Positions 15,768 through 24,421 of a stretch of DNA of 40,148 bases are shown in pieces (positions within the stretch are counted from its first letter, which is position 1; every line of letters begins with the position of its first letter). A program made the translations under genes and the position numbers. This stretch comes from an uncultured Bacilli bacterium (GTDB lineage Bacteria; Bacillota_I; Bacilli_A; RF39; UBA660). The stretch is taken from assembly GCA_910586195.1 (NCBI GenBank), contig CAJUHO010000010.1:1-40148 (forward strand). Reading direction: 5' to 3'. The notes beneath the pieces are model-generated. The model did not search any database, was not told the origin of the DNA, and was given only the letters and a program-made list of their open reading frames with translations.

Positions 15768-16367
15768 TTAATATTTTACTTTTCTTGTGTAATTACATTC
15801 TTTAAAATAAGAAAGAGCACGTCCACTTTCTAAAAAATGATTCACAACATATGGATTATTCGCTAATTTTTTATTCGTAAAATATAAAAAATAAGAAATT
15901 ACTAGTTTTCCGATATTTTCTACGACTTCCTCATGATAATACAAGTTATTATTGTTTAGATGAAACATTCTCTTAACAATATTATAAGCATCCTGTTCTA
16001 AAATACCATATTGTTGGTTTAAATAAAGTAAAATAGAATCTCCATGATTTTGAAAAAGCATTGCTGTCTTTTTGGGAGTTGGATTACAAATGATAAACTT
16101 CTTTTTAAGAGTTTTATCTATATCTTGATAACAATAGAAATTAAATACACCAAATTGTAATCCCATCATAAGGCTAAAATCATAAACATCTGTCCGTTCT
16201 GAAAAGTAAAGTGATTTTTTTACGTGTTGACGAAATTCACCCTTTGTATTACTTTGACGAATCAATTTAAACATATCAATACCATCAGTTGACAGGCGTT
16301 TATCTAGCATATCTTGTGCAATAGAAAATTGAATAGCCTTCCCCTTATAATTTTCATAAAAAGCCAT
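15768..16367 (-). CDS. Hypothetical protein between rnhB and topA
   Basis: 199 aa, starting MAFYENYKGKAIQFSIAQDM, rich in Tyr, Phe, Asn and Lys. It has no signal peptide or clear membrane helix and no motif I recognise. The ATG follows the rnhB stop directly (TAG-ATG), and GAGGAG lies at the end of rnhB with good spacing, so the two are co-translated. In many Bacillota dprA sits just upstream of topA; this protein is shorter and shows no Rossmann-like DprA motif, so I do not assign it. Function unknown. Confidence 0.75.
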   Translation of the reverse strand: MAFYENYKGKAIQFSIAQDMLDKRLSTDGIDMFKLIRQSNTKGEFRQHVKKSLYFSERTDVYDFSLMMGLQFGVFNFYCYQDIDKTLKKKFIICNPTPKKTAMLFQNHGDSILLYLNQQYGILEQDAYNIVKRMFHLNNNNLYYHEEVVENIGKLVISYFLYFTNKKLANNPYVVNHFLESGRALSYFKECNYTRKVKY

Positions 16368-16979
16368 CTATTTAGTCTCCTCTAAGTACTTCTTCACTGG
16401 ACCATAACTCTTGCGGTGTTCTTCTATAATACCATACTTAGAAATTGCCTCCAAATGCTTTTTGGTGGGATATCCTTTATTATGAATAAAATCATACATA
16501 GGATATCTAGAATCAAGTTCTGCTAGCATTCTATCTCGTGTTACCTTAGCTATCACAGAGGCAGCTGAAATGGTAATACTTTTTAAATCACCTTTAATAA
16601 TAGAAGTGGTGGGAATGTCTATATCTAGTGGCATAGCATCAATTAGGACATGTTGAGGCACAACAGTGCAAGATGAAATTGCTTCTTTCATCGCTTCCTT
16701 GGTAGCTTCATAAATATTAATCTCATCTATTCGTCTTTCATCAACAATACCAATGCCAATTCCTAATGCTTGTCGTTTTATTTCATCAAAGAAGTATTCT
16801 CGTTTTTTCTCACTTAGTTTTTTAGAATCCGTAAGTCCTTCTAACGAAAAATGTTCTGGCAAGATAACACATGCAGCCACCACTGGACCCACTAAAGGTC
16901 CTCTTCCTACCTCATCTACTCCTGCAATTAGAGTGATTTTCTTTTCTCTAAGTTCTCTCTCATATAAATAATTATCCAT
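16368..16979 (-). CDS. rnhB: Ribonuclease HII
   Basis: 203 aa. RNase HII cuts the RNA strand of RNA-DNA hybrids and single ribonucleotides embedded in DNA. The metal-binding acidic residues lie in GVDEVGRGPLVGPVVAA (Asp-Glu pair) and HVLIDAMPLD (Asp), and DSKKLSEKKRE and SIIKGDLKSITISAASVIAKVTRD are also conserved. I use the ATG at 16979, preceded by AGGTGA. A frame open further upstream would add 36 hydrophobic residues and has no RBS. It is the first gene after the terminator at 17038-17062. Confidence 0.95.
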   Translation of the reverse strand: MDNYLYERELREKKITLIAGVDEVGRGPLVGPVVAACVILPEHFSLEGLTDSKKLSEKKREYFFDEIKRQALGIGIGIVDERRIDEINIYEATKEAMKEAISSCTVVPQHVLIDAMPLDIDIPTTSIIKGDLKSITISAASVIAKVTRDRMLAELDSRYPMYDFIHNKGYPTKKHLEAISKYGIIEEHRKSYGPVKKYLEETK

Positions 16980-16997
16980 TTTTTCACCTATTTTCAG

Positions 16998-17024
16998 TCT
17001 ATAGTACTCATAAAAGAATGTCAA
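16998..17024 (-). promoter_or_regulatory. Probable rnhB promoter
   Basis: Perfect TTGACA with TATAGA after a short 15-nt spacer, about 20 nt before the start codon. Confidence 0.5.
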
Positions 17025-17037
17025 ATAAATTCCAAAT

Positions 17038-17062
17038 AAAAAGAGAATATTCATCATTCTCT
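17038..17062 (-). terminator. Terminator of the comN-secDF-rel-dtd-AI-2E operon
   Basis: AGAGAAT pairs with ATTCTCT (7 bp, 7-nt loop), followed by a T-run on the minus strand, about 70 nt past the AI-2E family gene. Confidence 0.65.
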
Positions 17063-17130
17063 TATACATTAATCTATTATAGGTCATTTATTTTTATACT
17101 TAATATTTGTAAAAAAACACTCCACCTACT

Positions 17131-18186
17131 TTATTTTACAGTTGCTACCTTTTTCACACTTTTCTTAATATCACCAATATAAAAATGGTATGTTGTTCTA
17201 ACAAATAAATACACAGGAAGAGCTGCAATAATTCCCAAGATTCCTGCTAAAGTCCCACCAATAGATACTACCATAATGGTAATCAAGGCATTTACATTAT
17301 TTGTTTTACCATAGACTTTTGGCGAAATCACATAACCATCTAGTTGAGGAAAAATAAGACATATAATTGCTGTGCCAATAAAAGTTGGAGTTGAGACAAC
17401 ACTTGCTGTAATAACTGCAATAATATTAGTAATTAAGCCTCCAAAATAAGGTATTACCGTTGTCACACATGCCAAAATTCCAAGTAACAACCAGTTTGGA
17501 TGTCCCACAAAAAAGAATAATAGTGAATATTCAATAAGTTGTATAACCATAAAGATAGAAAGGCCCTTAATATAATTTCCAATCTCCTCATCTACTGCCT
17601 TAAAATAACGATACGCCTTACCTTTTAGACCACGTAAAAAGCCACTTACTATAAGACGAATTTTATTCATATCTGCTAAGAAATATATCCATGCAATAAA
17701 GCCAACGATGAAAGATCCAAAGAAGCCGATTGATCTAGATAATAAATTGACTGTTCCATCTGATATTAGTTTTCCAACATTGGCGATGGCCTCATTAAAG
17801 AAGTCTGTAATCTTAACCTCGATGTTTCCTAAATTCAAATCAAACTTTAAGCTAACATCTTCCATTACTTGAATGACCATTTTAGAAAACAATATTAACT
17901 GTTCATATACAAGAGGAAGTGTAATTGCTAATAATGCACTTAAAATTAAGACAACAGCAACTACAACAATGGTAACTGAAAATCCATGACGAATCCCCTT
18001 ATCTTCTAATTTTAAGATAAGAGGATGCAAAGCATAAGCAAATACAAATGCTATAATAAACGGCATCATTACCATAATAATGGTACTAACAAATCCCCAC
18101 CATGTTGTAATATTTTTAGCAATAAGTAAAATCAAAAGCGATAACAAAGTAACATTTAACAAACGATAATTCAATTTATTTTCCAT
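17131..18186 (-). CDS. AI-2E family transporter (UPF0118/PerM-like)
   Basis: 351 aa with about eight membrane helices: two at the N-terminus (LLSLLILLIAKNI; TIIMVMMPFIIAFVFAYALHP), a third following LEDKGIRHG, a periplasmic-type amphipathic region near 95-140, then five more. The HPLILKLEDKGIRHG segment and the GGLITNIIAVI and ISPKVYGKTNNVNALITIM segments fit this family. Members have been linked to AI-2 export or ion antiport, so the substrate is open. It starts 4 nt after dtd and is the last gene of its operon. Confidence 0.88.
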   Translation of the reverse strand: MENKLNYRLLNVTLLSLLILLIAKNITTWWGFVSTIIMVMMPFIIAFVFAYALHPLILKLEDKGIRHGFSVTIVVVAVVLILSALLAITLPLVYEQLILFSKMVIQVMEDVSLKFDLNLGNIEVKITDFFNEAIANVGKLISDGTVNLLSRSIGFFGSFIVGFIAWIYFLADMNKIRLIVSGFLRGLKGKAYRYFKAVDEEIGNYIKGLSIFMVIQLIEYSLLFFFVGHPNWLLLGILACVTTVIPYFGGLITNIIAVITASVVSTPTFIGTAIICLIFPQLDGYVISPKVYGKTNNVNALITIMVVSIGGTLAGILGIIAALPVYLFVRTTYHFYIGDIKKSVKKVATVK

Positions 18187-18190
18187 AAAC

Positions 18191-18625
18191 TCACCTTTCT
18201 AACATAACGGTTGTGGGCCCAATATTTTGAATGGAAACATCCATATCAGCACCAAAAATCCCCGTCTCTACTTTCGCATACTTCCTTAGTTTTTCGCAAA
18301 ATGCATCATATAGTTTTCTAGCTTCTTCGTTTTTTAATGCCGCCATATAGCTGGGGCGATTTCCTTTTTCACAACTAGCATACAAAGTAAACTGTGAAAT
18401 AGCAAGTATACTTCCACTAATATCAAGTAAGGAAAGATTCATAATACCCGTATTATCAGGGAATATTCGTAAATTAGCAATTTTTTTAGCCATCCATTCT
18501 AGCTTTTCTTCCGTATCACCTTCCGTAAAACCAATCAGTAATACAACTCCCATTTCAATACTACCTACTATTTTTTTATTCACACATACACTAGAAGAAC
18601 CACTTCTCTGTACAATTACTCTCAT
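18191..18625 (-). CDS. dtd: D-aminoacyl-tRNA deacylase
   Basis: 144 aa. Dtd hydrolyses D-amino acids (and Gly mischarged on tRNA-Ala) from tRNAs, with catalysis by the tRNA itself in a pocket built by two conserved loops. These are SQFTLYASCEKGNRPSY (about 77-93) and the cross-subunit NIGPTTVML near the C-terminus. The second loop reads Asn-Ile-Gly-Pro-Thr-Thr where GPVT is usual, a mild variant. Its ATG overlaps the end of rel by 4 nt, the common rel-dtd pairing of Bacillota. Confidence 0.95.
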   Translation of the reverse strand: MRVIVQRSGSSSVCVNKKIVGSIEMGVVLLIGFTEGDTEEKLEWMAKKIANLRIFPDNTGIMNLSLLDISGSILAISQFTLYASCEKGNRPSYMAALKNEEARKLYDAFCEKLRKYAKVETGIFGADMDVSIQNIGPTTVMLER

Positions 18626-20772
18626 CGTTGAATCCTCTCTACCTTTTCAATATATGATTGTTTTTCTAATTCTAATAATAGTTTATTTAAATGAGAAAGC
18701 GTACGAACATAAATTTTTAATTCATAAATAATCTCGCCAACTTTATTTATTGTATGAATAGAATCTACAGGAATATCCAACATACTAGTTTTTTGAATAA
18801 TATCTAGCATATGATCAGAAGTATCTTTAACATGAATTAAGATATAAGATAAATATCTCTTATCACTTACTTGATTCCACGAAACTTCTACATTACGTTC
18901 ATCTAAGGATACTAAATTATGACAATTACTACGATGAACACTAATACCATTTCCCATTGTAATATAGCCAATAATATCATCTCCAAATATAGGATTACAG
19001 CATTGTGCTAAATTTACTTTGACTTGATCGATTCCAGAGACAATAATATCAGCATTGGCATCTATATTTTGATTTCCAACATTAGCAGTCTTAGGAACTA
19101 TTTTCTCTTCTTTTGTGATAATATTAATAACAGTATTAGGCGCATGCTTACCATTCCCCATACTTAAATAAAGTTCCTCTAAATTTTTGATTTTAAGCTC
19201 ACTACAAATTTGTTTTATATTTCCATCGCTTAAAAACTCATTGAAAGCAAGTTTTCTCTTACGAAGTTCTTTTTCCAAACTTTCTTTTCCACGTTCAATA
19301 TAAATTTCTCGCTCATTTTTAGTAAAATAGGAACGTATTTTATTTTTAGTATGTGTGGATTTTACGATTTGAATCCATTCTTTTGATGGATGAGATGATT
19401 TATTGGTATTAATTTTAACAATATCATTATTTTGAAGTTCATAATTTAATGGAACAATACTATTATTTACAATAGCCCCTACCATAGTTTCTCCAACTTT
19501 GGTATGCACTTTATATGCAAAATCAATAGGAGTAGAGCCTTTTGGCAACTCTATTACATCACCTTTAGGAGTAAAAACATAAATATTGTTATTCAAAACT
19601 TCTGATTTTACGGAATTTACAAATTCTTCACTAGATAGTTTATCATTCGATAAATCCATAATAGCTTTAAAAAATTGTAGTTTTTGCTCGGTTGTTGATT
19701 GCATATTCGCCTTAGCATCTCTATTTTCTTTATATGCCCAATGGCTAGCAATACCATTTTCAGCCACATCATCCATATCATAAGTACGAATCTGAATTTC
19801 AAATAAATAACCATCTAAGCCAAACACTGTGGTGTGAAGAGACTGATACATATTGGCCTTTGGCATAGCAACATAATCTTTAAACCGGTTAGGAAGAGGT
19901 CTGAATTTCGCATGAATAATTCCTAGTGCTAAATAACACTCTTGTTCCGTATTTACTAAAATTCGCAAGGCATGTAAATCATAAATATCACTGAACTTTC
20001 TTCCTTTATTTAATTTATTATAAATACTATATATACTTTTTGCACGACCCTTAATTTCATGAGTAATATGATGCTCCGTTAATAAATTCGATACAATCTC
20101 CTGCATCTCTAAAACTGTCTTATCACGCTCTAATTTAGATTTATTTAACTTCTCAGCAATATCATAAAATACTGTGGGTTTCAAATAACGAAGTGATAAA
20201 TCCTCTAATTCACTCTTGATTTTATGAATTCCCAAATGATGGGCAATTGGTGCTAAAATCTCCATAGACTCTTTTGCTTTTATTTTTTGTTTTGCCTCTG
20301 GCAAAGCCCAAAGAGTTCGCATATTGTGCAAGCGATCTGCTAGTTTTATAATAATTACTCTTACATCTTCACTAAGTCCTACAATAATTTTTTTATAATA
20401 TTCAATTAAATACTCATTTTCCGTTGAAAAGTTAATCTTTGATAATTTGGTAACTCCCTGCACCAAAAAAACAACTTCTTTTCCAAACTGGTCTTCCATC
20501 TCTTCTTTTGTACAATCACAATCTTCTAAAACATCATGCATTAGGGCTGCTTGGAGAGTGGAAATATCAGCATAAATATCTGTCAAAATCAAAGCAACAT
20601 TAAGGGGATGAATAATATATTCTTCCCCACTTTTTCGATATTGACCTTTATGTTTTTCATACGCAAATTCATAAGCTTTTTTTACCTTTTCAACTTCTTC
20701 ATCATTGTCTATATATGTCTTTGCCTTTTCTAGTAATTCATCTACTTTGCAAATTTCACGTTTTTTAGACAT
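18622..20772 (-). CDS. rel: Bifunctional (p)ppGpp synthetase/hydrolase (Rel)
   Basis: About 716 aa with the full long-RSH order. It has the HD hydrolase domain (HDVLEDCDCT near 79), the synthetase domain with MPKANMYQSLHTTVFG, the TGS domain (VFTPKGDVIELPKGSTPIDF), a zinc-finger-like CCNP...RSNCHN region and a C-terminal ACT domain. It makes and degrades the alarmone (p)ppGpp in response to uncharged tRNA on the ribosome. GAGGAG lies 8 nt before the ATG at 20772; two upstream in-frame starts overlap that RBS. It lies between secDF and dtd in one operon. The HD and synthetase motifs both look intact, so both activities are expected. Confidence 0.95.
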   Translation of the reverse strand: MSKKREICKVDELLEKAKTYIDNDEEVEKVKKAYEFAYEKHKGQYRKSGEEYIIHPLNVALILTDIYADISTLQAALMHDVLEDCDCTKEEMEDQFGKEVVFLVQGVTKLSKINFSTENEYLIEYYKKIIVGLSEDVRVIIIKLADRLHNMRTLWALPEAKQKIKAKESMEILAPIAHHLGIHKIKSELEDLSLRYLKPTVFYDIAEKLNKSKLERDKTVLEMQEIVSNLLTEHHITHEIKGRAKSIYSIYNKLNKGRKFSDIYDLHALRILVNTEQECYLALGIIHAKFRPLPNRFKDYVAMPKANMYQSLHTTVFGLDGYLFEIQIRTYDMDDVAENGIASHWAYKENRDAKANMQSTTEQKLQFFKAIMDLSNDKLSSEEFVNSVKSEVLNNNIYVFTPKGDVIELPKGSTPIDFAYKVHTKVGETMVGAIVNNSIVPLNYELQNNDIVKINTNKSSHPSKEWIQIVKSTHTKNKIRSYFTKNEREIYIERGKESLEKELRKRKLAFNEFLSDGNIKQICSELKIKNLEELYLSMGNGKHAPNTVINIITKEEKIVPKTANVGNQNIDANADIIVSGIDQVKVNLAQCCNPIFGDDIIGYITMGNGISVHRSNCHNLVSLDERNVEVSWNQVSDKRYLSYILIHVKDTSDHMLDIIQKTSMLDIPVDSIHTINKVGEIIYELKIYVRTLSHLNKLLLELEKQSYIEKVERIQR

Positions 20773-20794
20773 TGCCATCACTCCTCATTGTCTT

Positions 20795-23092
20795 TTAGCA
20801 ATTAACACCTTTAATTTTCTTCTCTTCTACATCATCATGATATTTATTTTTTCTCTTAGTGTCTATCCCTTTATCAAGATTTTTTTTCTCTTTCCAATAA
20901 TATATTAATGGCGCTATAAATATAGATGAATATGTTCCTGAAATAAGTCCCACTAACATAGCAATATTAAAGTTTAATATTTCACTAGAGCCTAGGAAAA
21001 TCAAGGCTAAAACTGGCAAAATAGTGGTAATAGAGGTATACAAAGAACGAGTAAATGTTTCTCGAATACTTTGATTAATTACCTCAGAAAAACTAGCATC
21101 ATTTAACTTTTTGTTACTTTGTTTTTGTAAGTTTTCACGAATGCGGTCGAAGCAAACAACGGTATCATTGATAGAATAACCGATAATAGCTAAAATCGCT
21201 GCGATAAACATTACAGATACTTCCAAATGGAAAATAGCAAATACAGAAACAATAATAAGCACATCATGAATAAGTGCTACTACTGCGCCTATTGCATAAC
21301 TAAAGCGAAAACGAACAGAGATATAAAGTATAATTCCAATAAGCGATAATAAAATAGAGAATATCGCATTTTTAGTTAGTTCTTCTTTTACAACATTAGA
21401 AACCACTCCAATATCCACTTTTGCCTGATATTTATCTTCAAAATAGTGACTAACTTTATTAACTTGAGCAGCGCCTAATACATCAGAAATACGTATATCT
21501 GCTTCATTTTCATTAAAGGAGATGCTACTACTTTCTAGCTGTAATTCTTCTAAATCTTTCTGTATGGCTGTTTTACTAAGTTTTTCACTCGTCTCGATTG
21601 TAATATTAGAACCAGCTTGATAATCAATTCCTAGATTCATTCCCTTCACTCCAAATAGGATGATGCCACATACTACAATAATCAAGGAGAAAGCAACAAC
21701 TTTTTTGGTATGACGTAAGAAATCTACTTTCGCAAACGGCATTACACGTTGTTTTTCATTTTTACTGATATCTGGAATATCCTTTTTGTTTACACGAATA
21801 AATAGATTTGTTTTATCATCAAAGAATCCTGTTTTTACAAAAAGTCCCAATAAAACACGTGTCAATAGGACCATTGTAAACATCGTTACAGCAATGGTAA
21901 TAATTAGCATAGTAGCGAAACCTTTTACACTAGATTCTCCAAAAACAAACATAATAATTGCTACTAATAAGGTAGTAAGATTGGAATCCATTATAGCTCG
22001 AAGACTTGATTTTGTCCCTGCTTTATAAGCATATTGTAAATTCTTACCTTTATAAAGTTCTTCTTTAATTCTAGAGAAGGTAATAACATTGGCATCTACT
22101 GCCATACCAATTCCTAAAACTAAAGCAGCAATACCAGGTAGGGTTAGTACTCCTCCTACTACCCAGAAAACTGCAAATACTAAAAATGAATAAATTAAAA
22201 CTGAAATACTAGAAATAATACCTGAAAAGTGATAAAGAGAAACCAACATAATAGCAATTAGAGTAACACCAATAATTCCTGCTATCAATGTTTTAGTAAG
22301 GGTGGCATCACCAAACGATGCTCCTACTGTTTTAGAAGATACTTCGGTTAATTTAGATGGTAAACTTCCAGAATTGATTAAGTCTACCAAATTATTTACT
22401 TCTTCTTCTGTAAAATTCCCCTGTATAATAACATCACTTGCAAATCCCTGGGACACTGTTGCTGCTGATAGACAGTTAGAACCACTACTACCACACATAG
22501 ATTGTTCATTGGCATAACTATTCTTTCCATCTTCATAATCTAGCCAAATTACAATTACATTATTCTCGTAATCTTTTACTTTATTTGTTATAGCAAAAAA
22601 TTTATCTTTATTTTTAATAGATAAAAGTACAGCCGGTTTTCCAGAAGAGTCTTGACTTACCTTAGCAGATCCTGCATTAAGCACACTACTATCCATCAAC
22701 AAATTATCATTACTATCTCTAAATGATAAAGTTGCAACTGTAGAAAGCTGTTTGCGGGCTTCTTCTTGATTTGTAACTCCTGCTAGTTTTACTCTTATTT
22801 TATTATTTCCCTCTAATATAATCTCTGGCTCAGTAACGCCAAGGGAATCAATTCTTTTGCTTAAGGTTTTATATGTTGCCGTCATCTTATTATTTGTCAT
22901 TTTAGATCCATCAATAGACTCTACTTCATATAAAACTTCAAAGCCCCCCTGCAAATCCAAACCAAAATTCAATCCCTTAAATAATGGCACAAAAGAAAAA
23001 CCAATACCCACACTAATTAGTAACAGTGCCATTAATGTGATAATTGTTCTCTGTTTTGCCATTTCCTTTTTTGTTATTTTACTTTTTGTCAT
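20795..23092 (-). CDS. secDF: SecDF protein-export fusion
   Basis: 765 aa, a natural SecD-SecF fusion as in Bacillus. The SecD half begins with a membrane helix and LNFGLDLQGGFEV, has a large extracytoplasmic domain, then six helices including GIGMAVDANVITFSRIKEEL. The SecF half begins near residue 470 with MNLGIDYQAGSNITIE and ends with AIIGYSINDTVVCFDRIREN. About 12 helices in all. It uses the proton gradient to help SecYEG release exported proteins. A GAGGTG RBS precedes the ATG. The fusion joins the halves without stop or frameshift. Confidence 0.96.
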   Translation of the reverse strand: MTKSKITKKEMAKQRTIITLMALLLISVGIGFSFVPLFKGLNFGLDLQGGFEVLYEVESIDGSKMTNNKMTATYKTLSKRIDSLGVTEPEIILEGNNKIRVKLAGVTNQEEARKQLSTVATLSFRDSNDNLLMDSSVLNAGSAKVSQDSSGKPAVLLSIKNKDKFFAITNKVKDYENNVIVIWLDYEDGKNSYANEQSMCGSSGSNCLSAATVSQGFASDVIIQGNFTEEEVNNLVDLINSGSLPSKLTEVSSKTVGASFGDATLTKTLIAGIIGVTLIAIMLVSLYHFSGIISSISVLIYSFLVFAVFWVVGGVLTLPGIAALVLGIGMAVDANVITFSRIKEELYKGKNLQYAYKAGTKSSLRAIMDSNLTTLLVAIIMFVFGESSVKGFATMLIITIAVTMFTMVLLTRVLLGLFVKTGFFDDKTNLFIRVNKKDIPDISKNEKQRVMPFAKVDFLRHTKKVVAFSLIIVVCGIILFGVKGMNLGIDYQAGSNITIETSEKLSKTAIQKDLEELQLESSSISFNENEADIRISDVLGAAQVNKVSHYFEDKYQAKVDIGVVSNVVKEELTKNAIFSILLSLIGIILYISVRFRFSYAIGAVVALIHDVLIIVSVFAIFHLEVSVMFIAAILAIIGYSINDTVVCFDRIRENLQKQSNKKLNDASFSEVINQSIRETFTRSLYTSITTILPVLALIFLGSSEILNFNIAMLVGLISGTYSSIFIAPLIYYWKEKKNLDKGIDTKRKNKYHDDVEEKKIKGVNC

Positions 23093-23104
23093 ATTTCCAC
23101 ACCT

Positions 23105-23395
23105 CTAAACTATTTCTAACTTTTGATGAAGGCAAGCACGTCTTTTTTCTTTTGCTATCTCACCTTTTAAGAATATATCAATCTGATCATTTTCTACATG
23201 TAAAACATCGTTTACAATATCTGACAACTTTAAATTGCGGGCTGTTATCCACTTAAACCGCGATAGATAATTCCAAATGTCTACCTCTTGTACATAAGTA
23301 TAACCTAAGCGATGCAATTCTGCTGTCTTAGCACTTAATGCTGGCTTTATATGGTTATAAAGCTCTTCTTTACTCCCAAAAGAAAACTCATCCAT
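23105..23395 (-). CDS. comN: ComN-like post-transcriptional regulator
   Basis: 96 aa. ELYNHIKPALSAKTAELHRL, then GYTYVQEVDIWNYLSRFKW and LKLSDIVNDVLHVENDQI match the small ComN (YrzD) family. In B. subtilis it controls comE mRNA and lies beside secDF as here. AGGAGG precedes the ATG with good spacing. It starts the operon comN-secDF-rel-dtd-AI-2E. The target in this organism is unknown, as no competence operon is visible in the window. Confidence 0.82.
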   Translation of the reverse strand: MDEFSFGSKEELYNHIKPALSAKTAELHRLGYTYVQEVDIWNYLSRFKWITARNLKLSDIVNDVLHVENDQIDIFLKGEIAKEKRRACLHQKLEIV

Positions 23396-23417
23396 ACCTT
23401 TTCCTCCTCATATTATT

Positions 23418-23423
23418 ATTATA
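23418..23423 (-). promoter_or_regulatory. Possible -10 box of the comN operon
   Basis: TATAAT on the minus strand, about 22 nt before the comN start. The -35 would fall in the T-run of the upstream terminator and is not recognisable. Confidence 0.35.
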
Positions 23424-23436
23424 TCTTAACTAACTT

Positions 23437-23465
23437 AAAAAAAAAAGAGAAAACTAACTTTTCTC
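23437..23465 (-). terminator. Terminator of the 23454-24311 gene
   Basis: GAGAAAA pairs with TTTTCTC around a 5-nt loop that contains the gene's own TAG stop, followed by ten T on the minus strand. Confidence 0.85.
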
Positions 23466-24311
23466 ATTCAGCTTACTAAATAAAAATCTAAAAGAGTTAT
23501 CCTGATATTTAAACGTATAGACTATTTCGCTAGCAACACTTAAGTAATTATCAATATCAATTTCTTTGGCATCATCATTTACTTCTTCTATTAAATTTGA
23601 AAGTTGCCAATTACTATAGATTTGAGTCTTTCCCTCTTCTTGTAATGTATAAATCACCTTTTCTGTCAAAATAATTTTATCATCTTTTTTTACTGCTTTC
23701 ACTAACTTTTTATAAAAAGGCTCAACATTTGCTTGCTCAGGATCTTCAAAAGTAGCATAGTAACAATCACAACTATCTTGATAATCAAGCGTTACATTTC
23801 CTGCTAAGGTTTTCGAATACTTTTGATAATAGGGCATCTCCATACTTTGATTTTCCACTACAACTTTATCTCCTAATATACGATTAGCGCTATCCTTTAA
23901 GGACTTTGATTTTAATCGATATTTTTCTTGTCCAGCATCTACTACTTCAAAGTCTTCTTCCTTCAAAAGGGAAAGTCCCATCGCCTTTATTTCTTCTTGA
24001 TTAAGCTCTGATACTGTGACGGAAGAGGCCATAACAAATTTCTTACTTAGAGGTTGCAAATAACTATATAGAGTATTTACCTCTTCACTTGTTAAGGATA
24101 GTTGAATCTCTTTTTCTTCTACTTCTTCTTTATTACTTTTCTGAAAATAGCTCACCATATCTTTATATAACTTTTTATCATATACAATAAATGATATCAC
24201 TCCTATATTAGCAAGTGTCAAAAATATAATGACAAAAATGATAAATGGAGATGATTTCGTGCTCTTTTGTTTTATTTCCATTTTTCGAATTTCTCGAGTA
24301 TCAAAATCCAT
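23454..24311 (-). CDS. Hypothetical single-pass membrane protein
   Basis: 285 aa. A short charged cytoplasmic start (MDFDTREIRKMEIKQKSTKS), one membrane helix (PFIIFVIIFLTLANIGVISFIVY), then an extracytoplasmic domain of about 230 residues with a CDC pair (DSCDCYYATF). The mature part resembles no family I know. I use the ATG at 24311, preceded by GGTGGTGAG; a frame open 57 nt further upstream has no RBS. It has its own promoter and terminator, so it is a single-gene unit between comN and a metallophosphoesterase. Function unknown. Confidence 0.78.
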   Translation of the reverse strand: MDFDTREIRKMEIKQKSTKSSPFIIFVIIFLTLANIGVISFIVYDKKLYKDMVSYFQKSNKEEVEEKEIQLSLTSEEVNTLYSYLQPLSKKFVMASSVTVSELNQEEIKAMGLSLLKEEDFEVVDAGQEKYRLKSKSLKDSANRILGDKVVVENQSMEMPYYQKYSKTLAGNVTLDYQDSCDCYYATFEDPEQANVEPFYKKLVKAVKKDDKIILTEKVIYTLQEEGKTQIYSNWQLSNLIEEVNDDAKEIDIDNYLSVASEIVYTFKYQDNSFRFLFSKLNEKS

Positions 24312-24330
24312 ATACTCACCACCTATTATT

Positions 24331-24359
24331 ATCATATCAAAACAGTTTTCTTTTGTAAA
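24331..24359 (-). promoter_or_regulatory. Promoter of the 23454-24311 gene
   Basis: TTTACA, a 17-nt spacer and TATGAT with an extended TGn -10, about 20 nt before the start codon. Confidence 0.65.
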
Positions 24360-24385
24360 CATGACCAAACCATATCACCACTTAC

Positions 24386-24421
24386 AAAAATAGTCCCTCA
24401 TTTTTTAGTTTTTATGAGGGA
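24386..24421 (-). terminator. Terminator overlapping the end of the metallophosphoesterase gene
   Basis: TCCCTCAT in the last codons pairs with ATGAGGGA, which contains the TGA stop (8-bp stem, 12-nt loop). A minus-strand T5 follows shortly after. Confidence 0.65.

Noticed and set aside
16980..17087. N-terminal extension of RNase HII into a membrane-like leader
   Set aside because: The extension overlaps the promoter and a terminator hairpin and has no RBS. The ATG at 16979 has a clear AGGTGA site and matches the family start.
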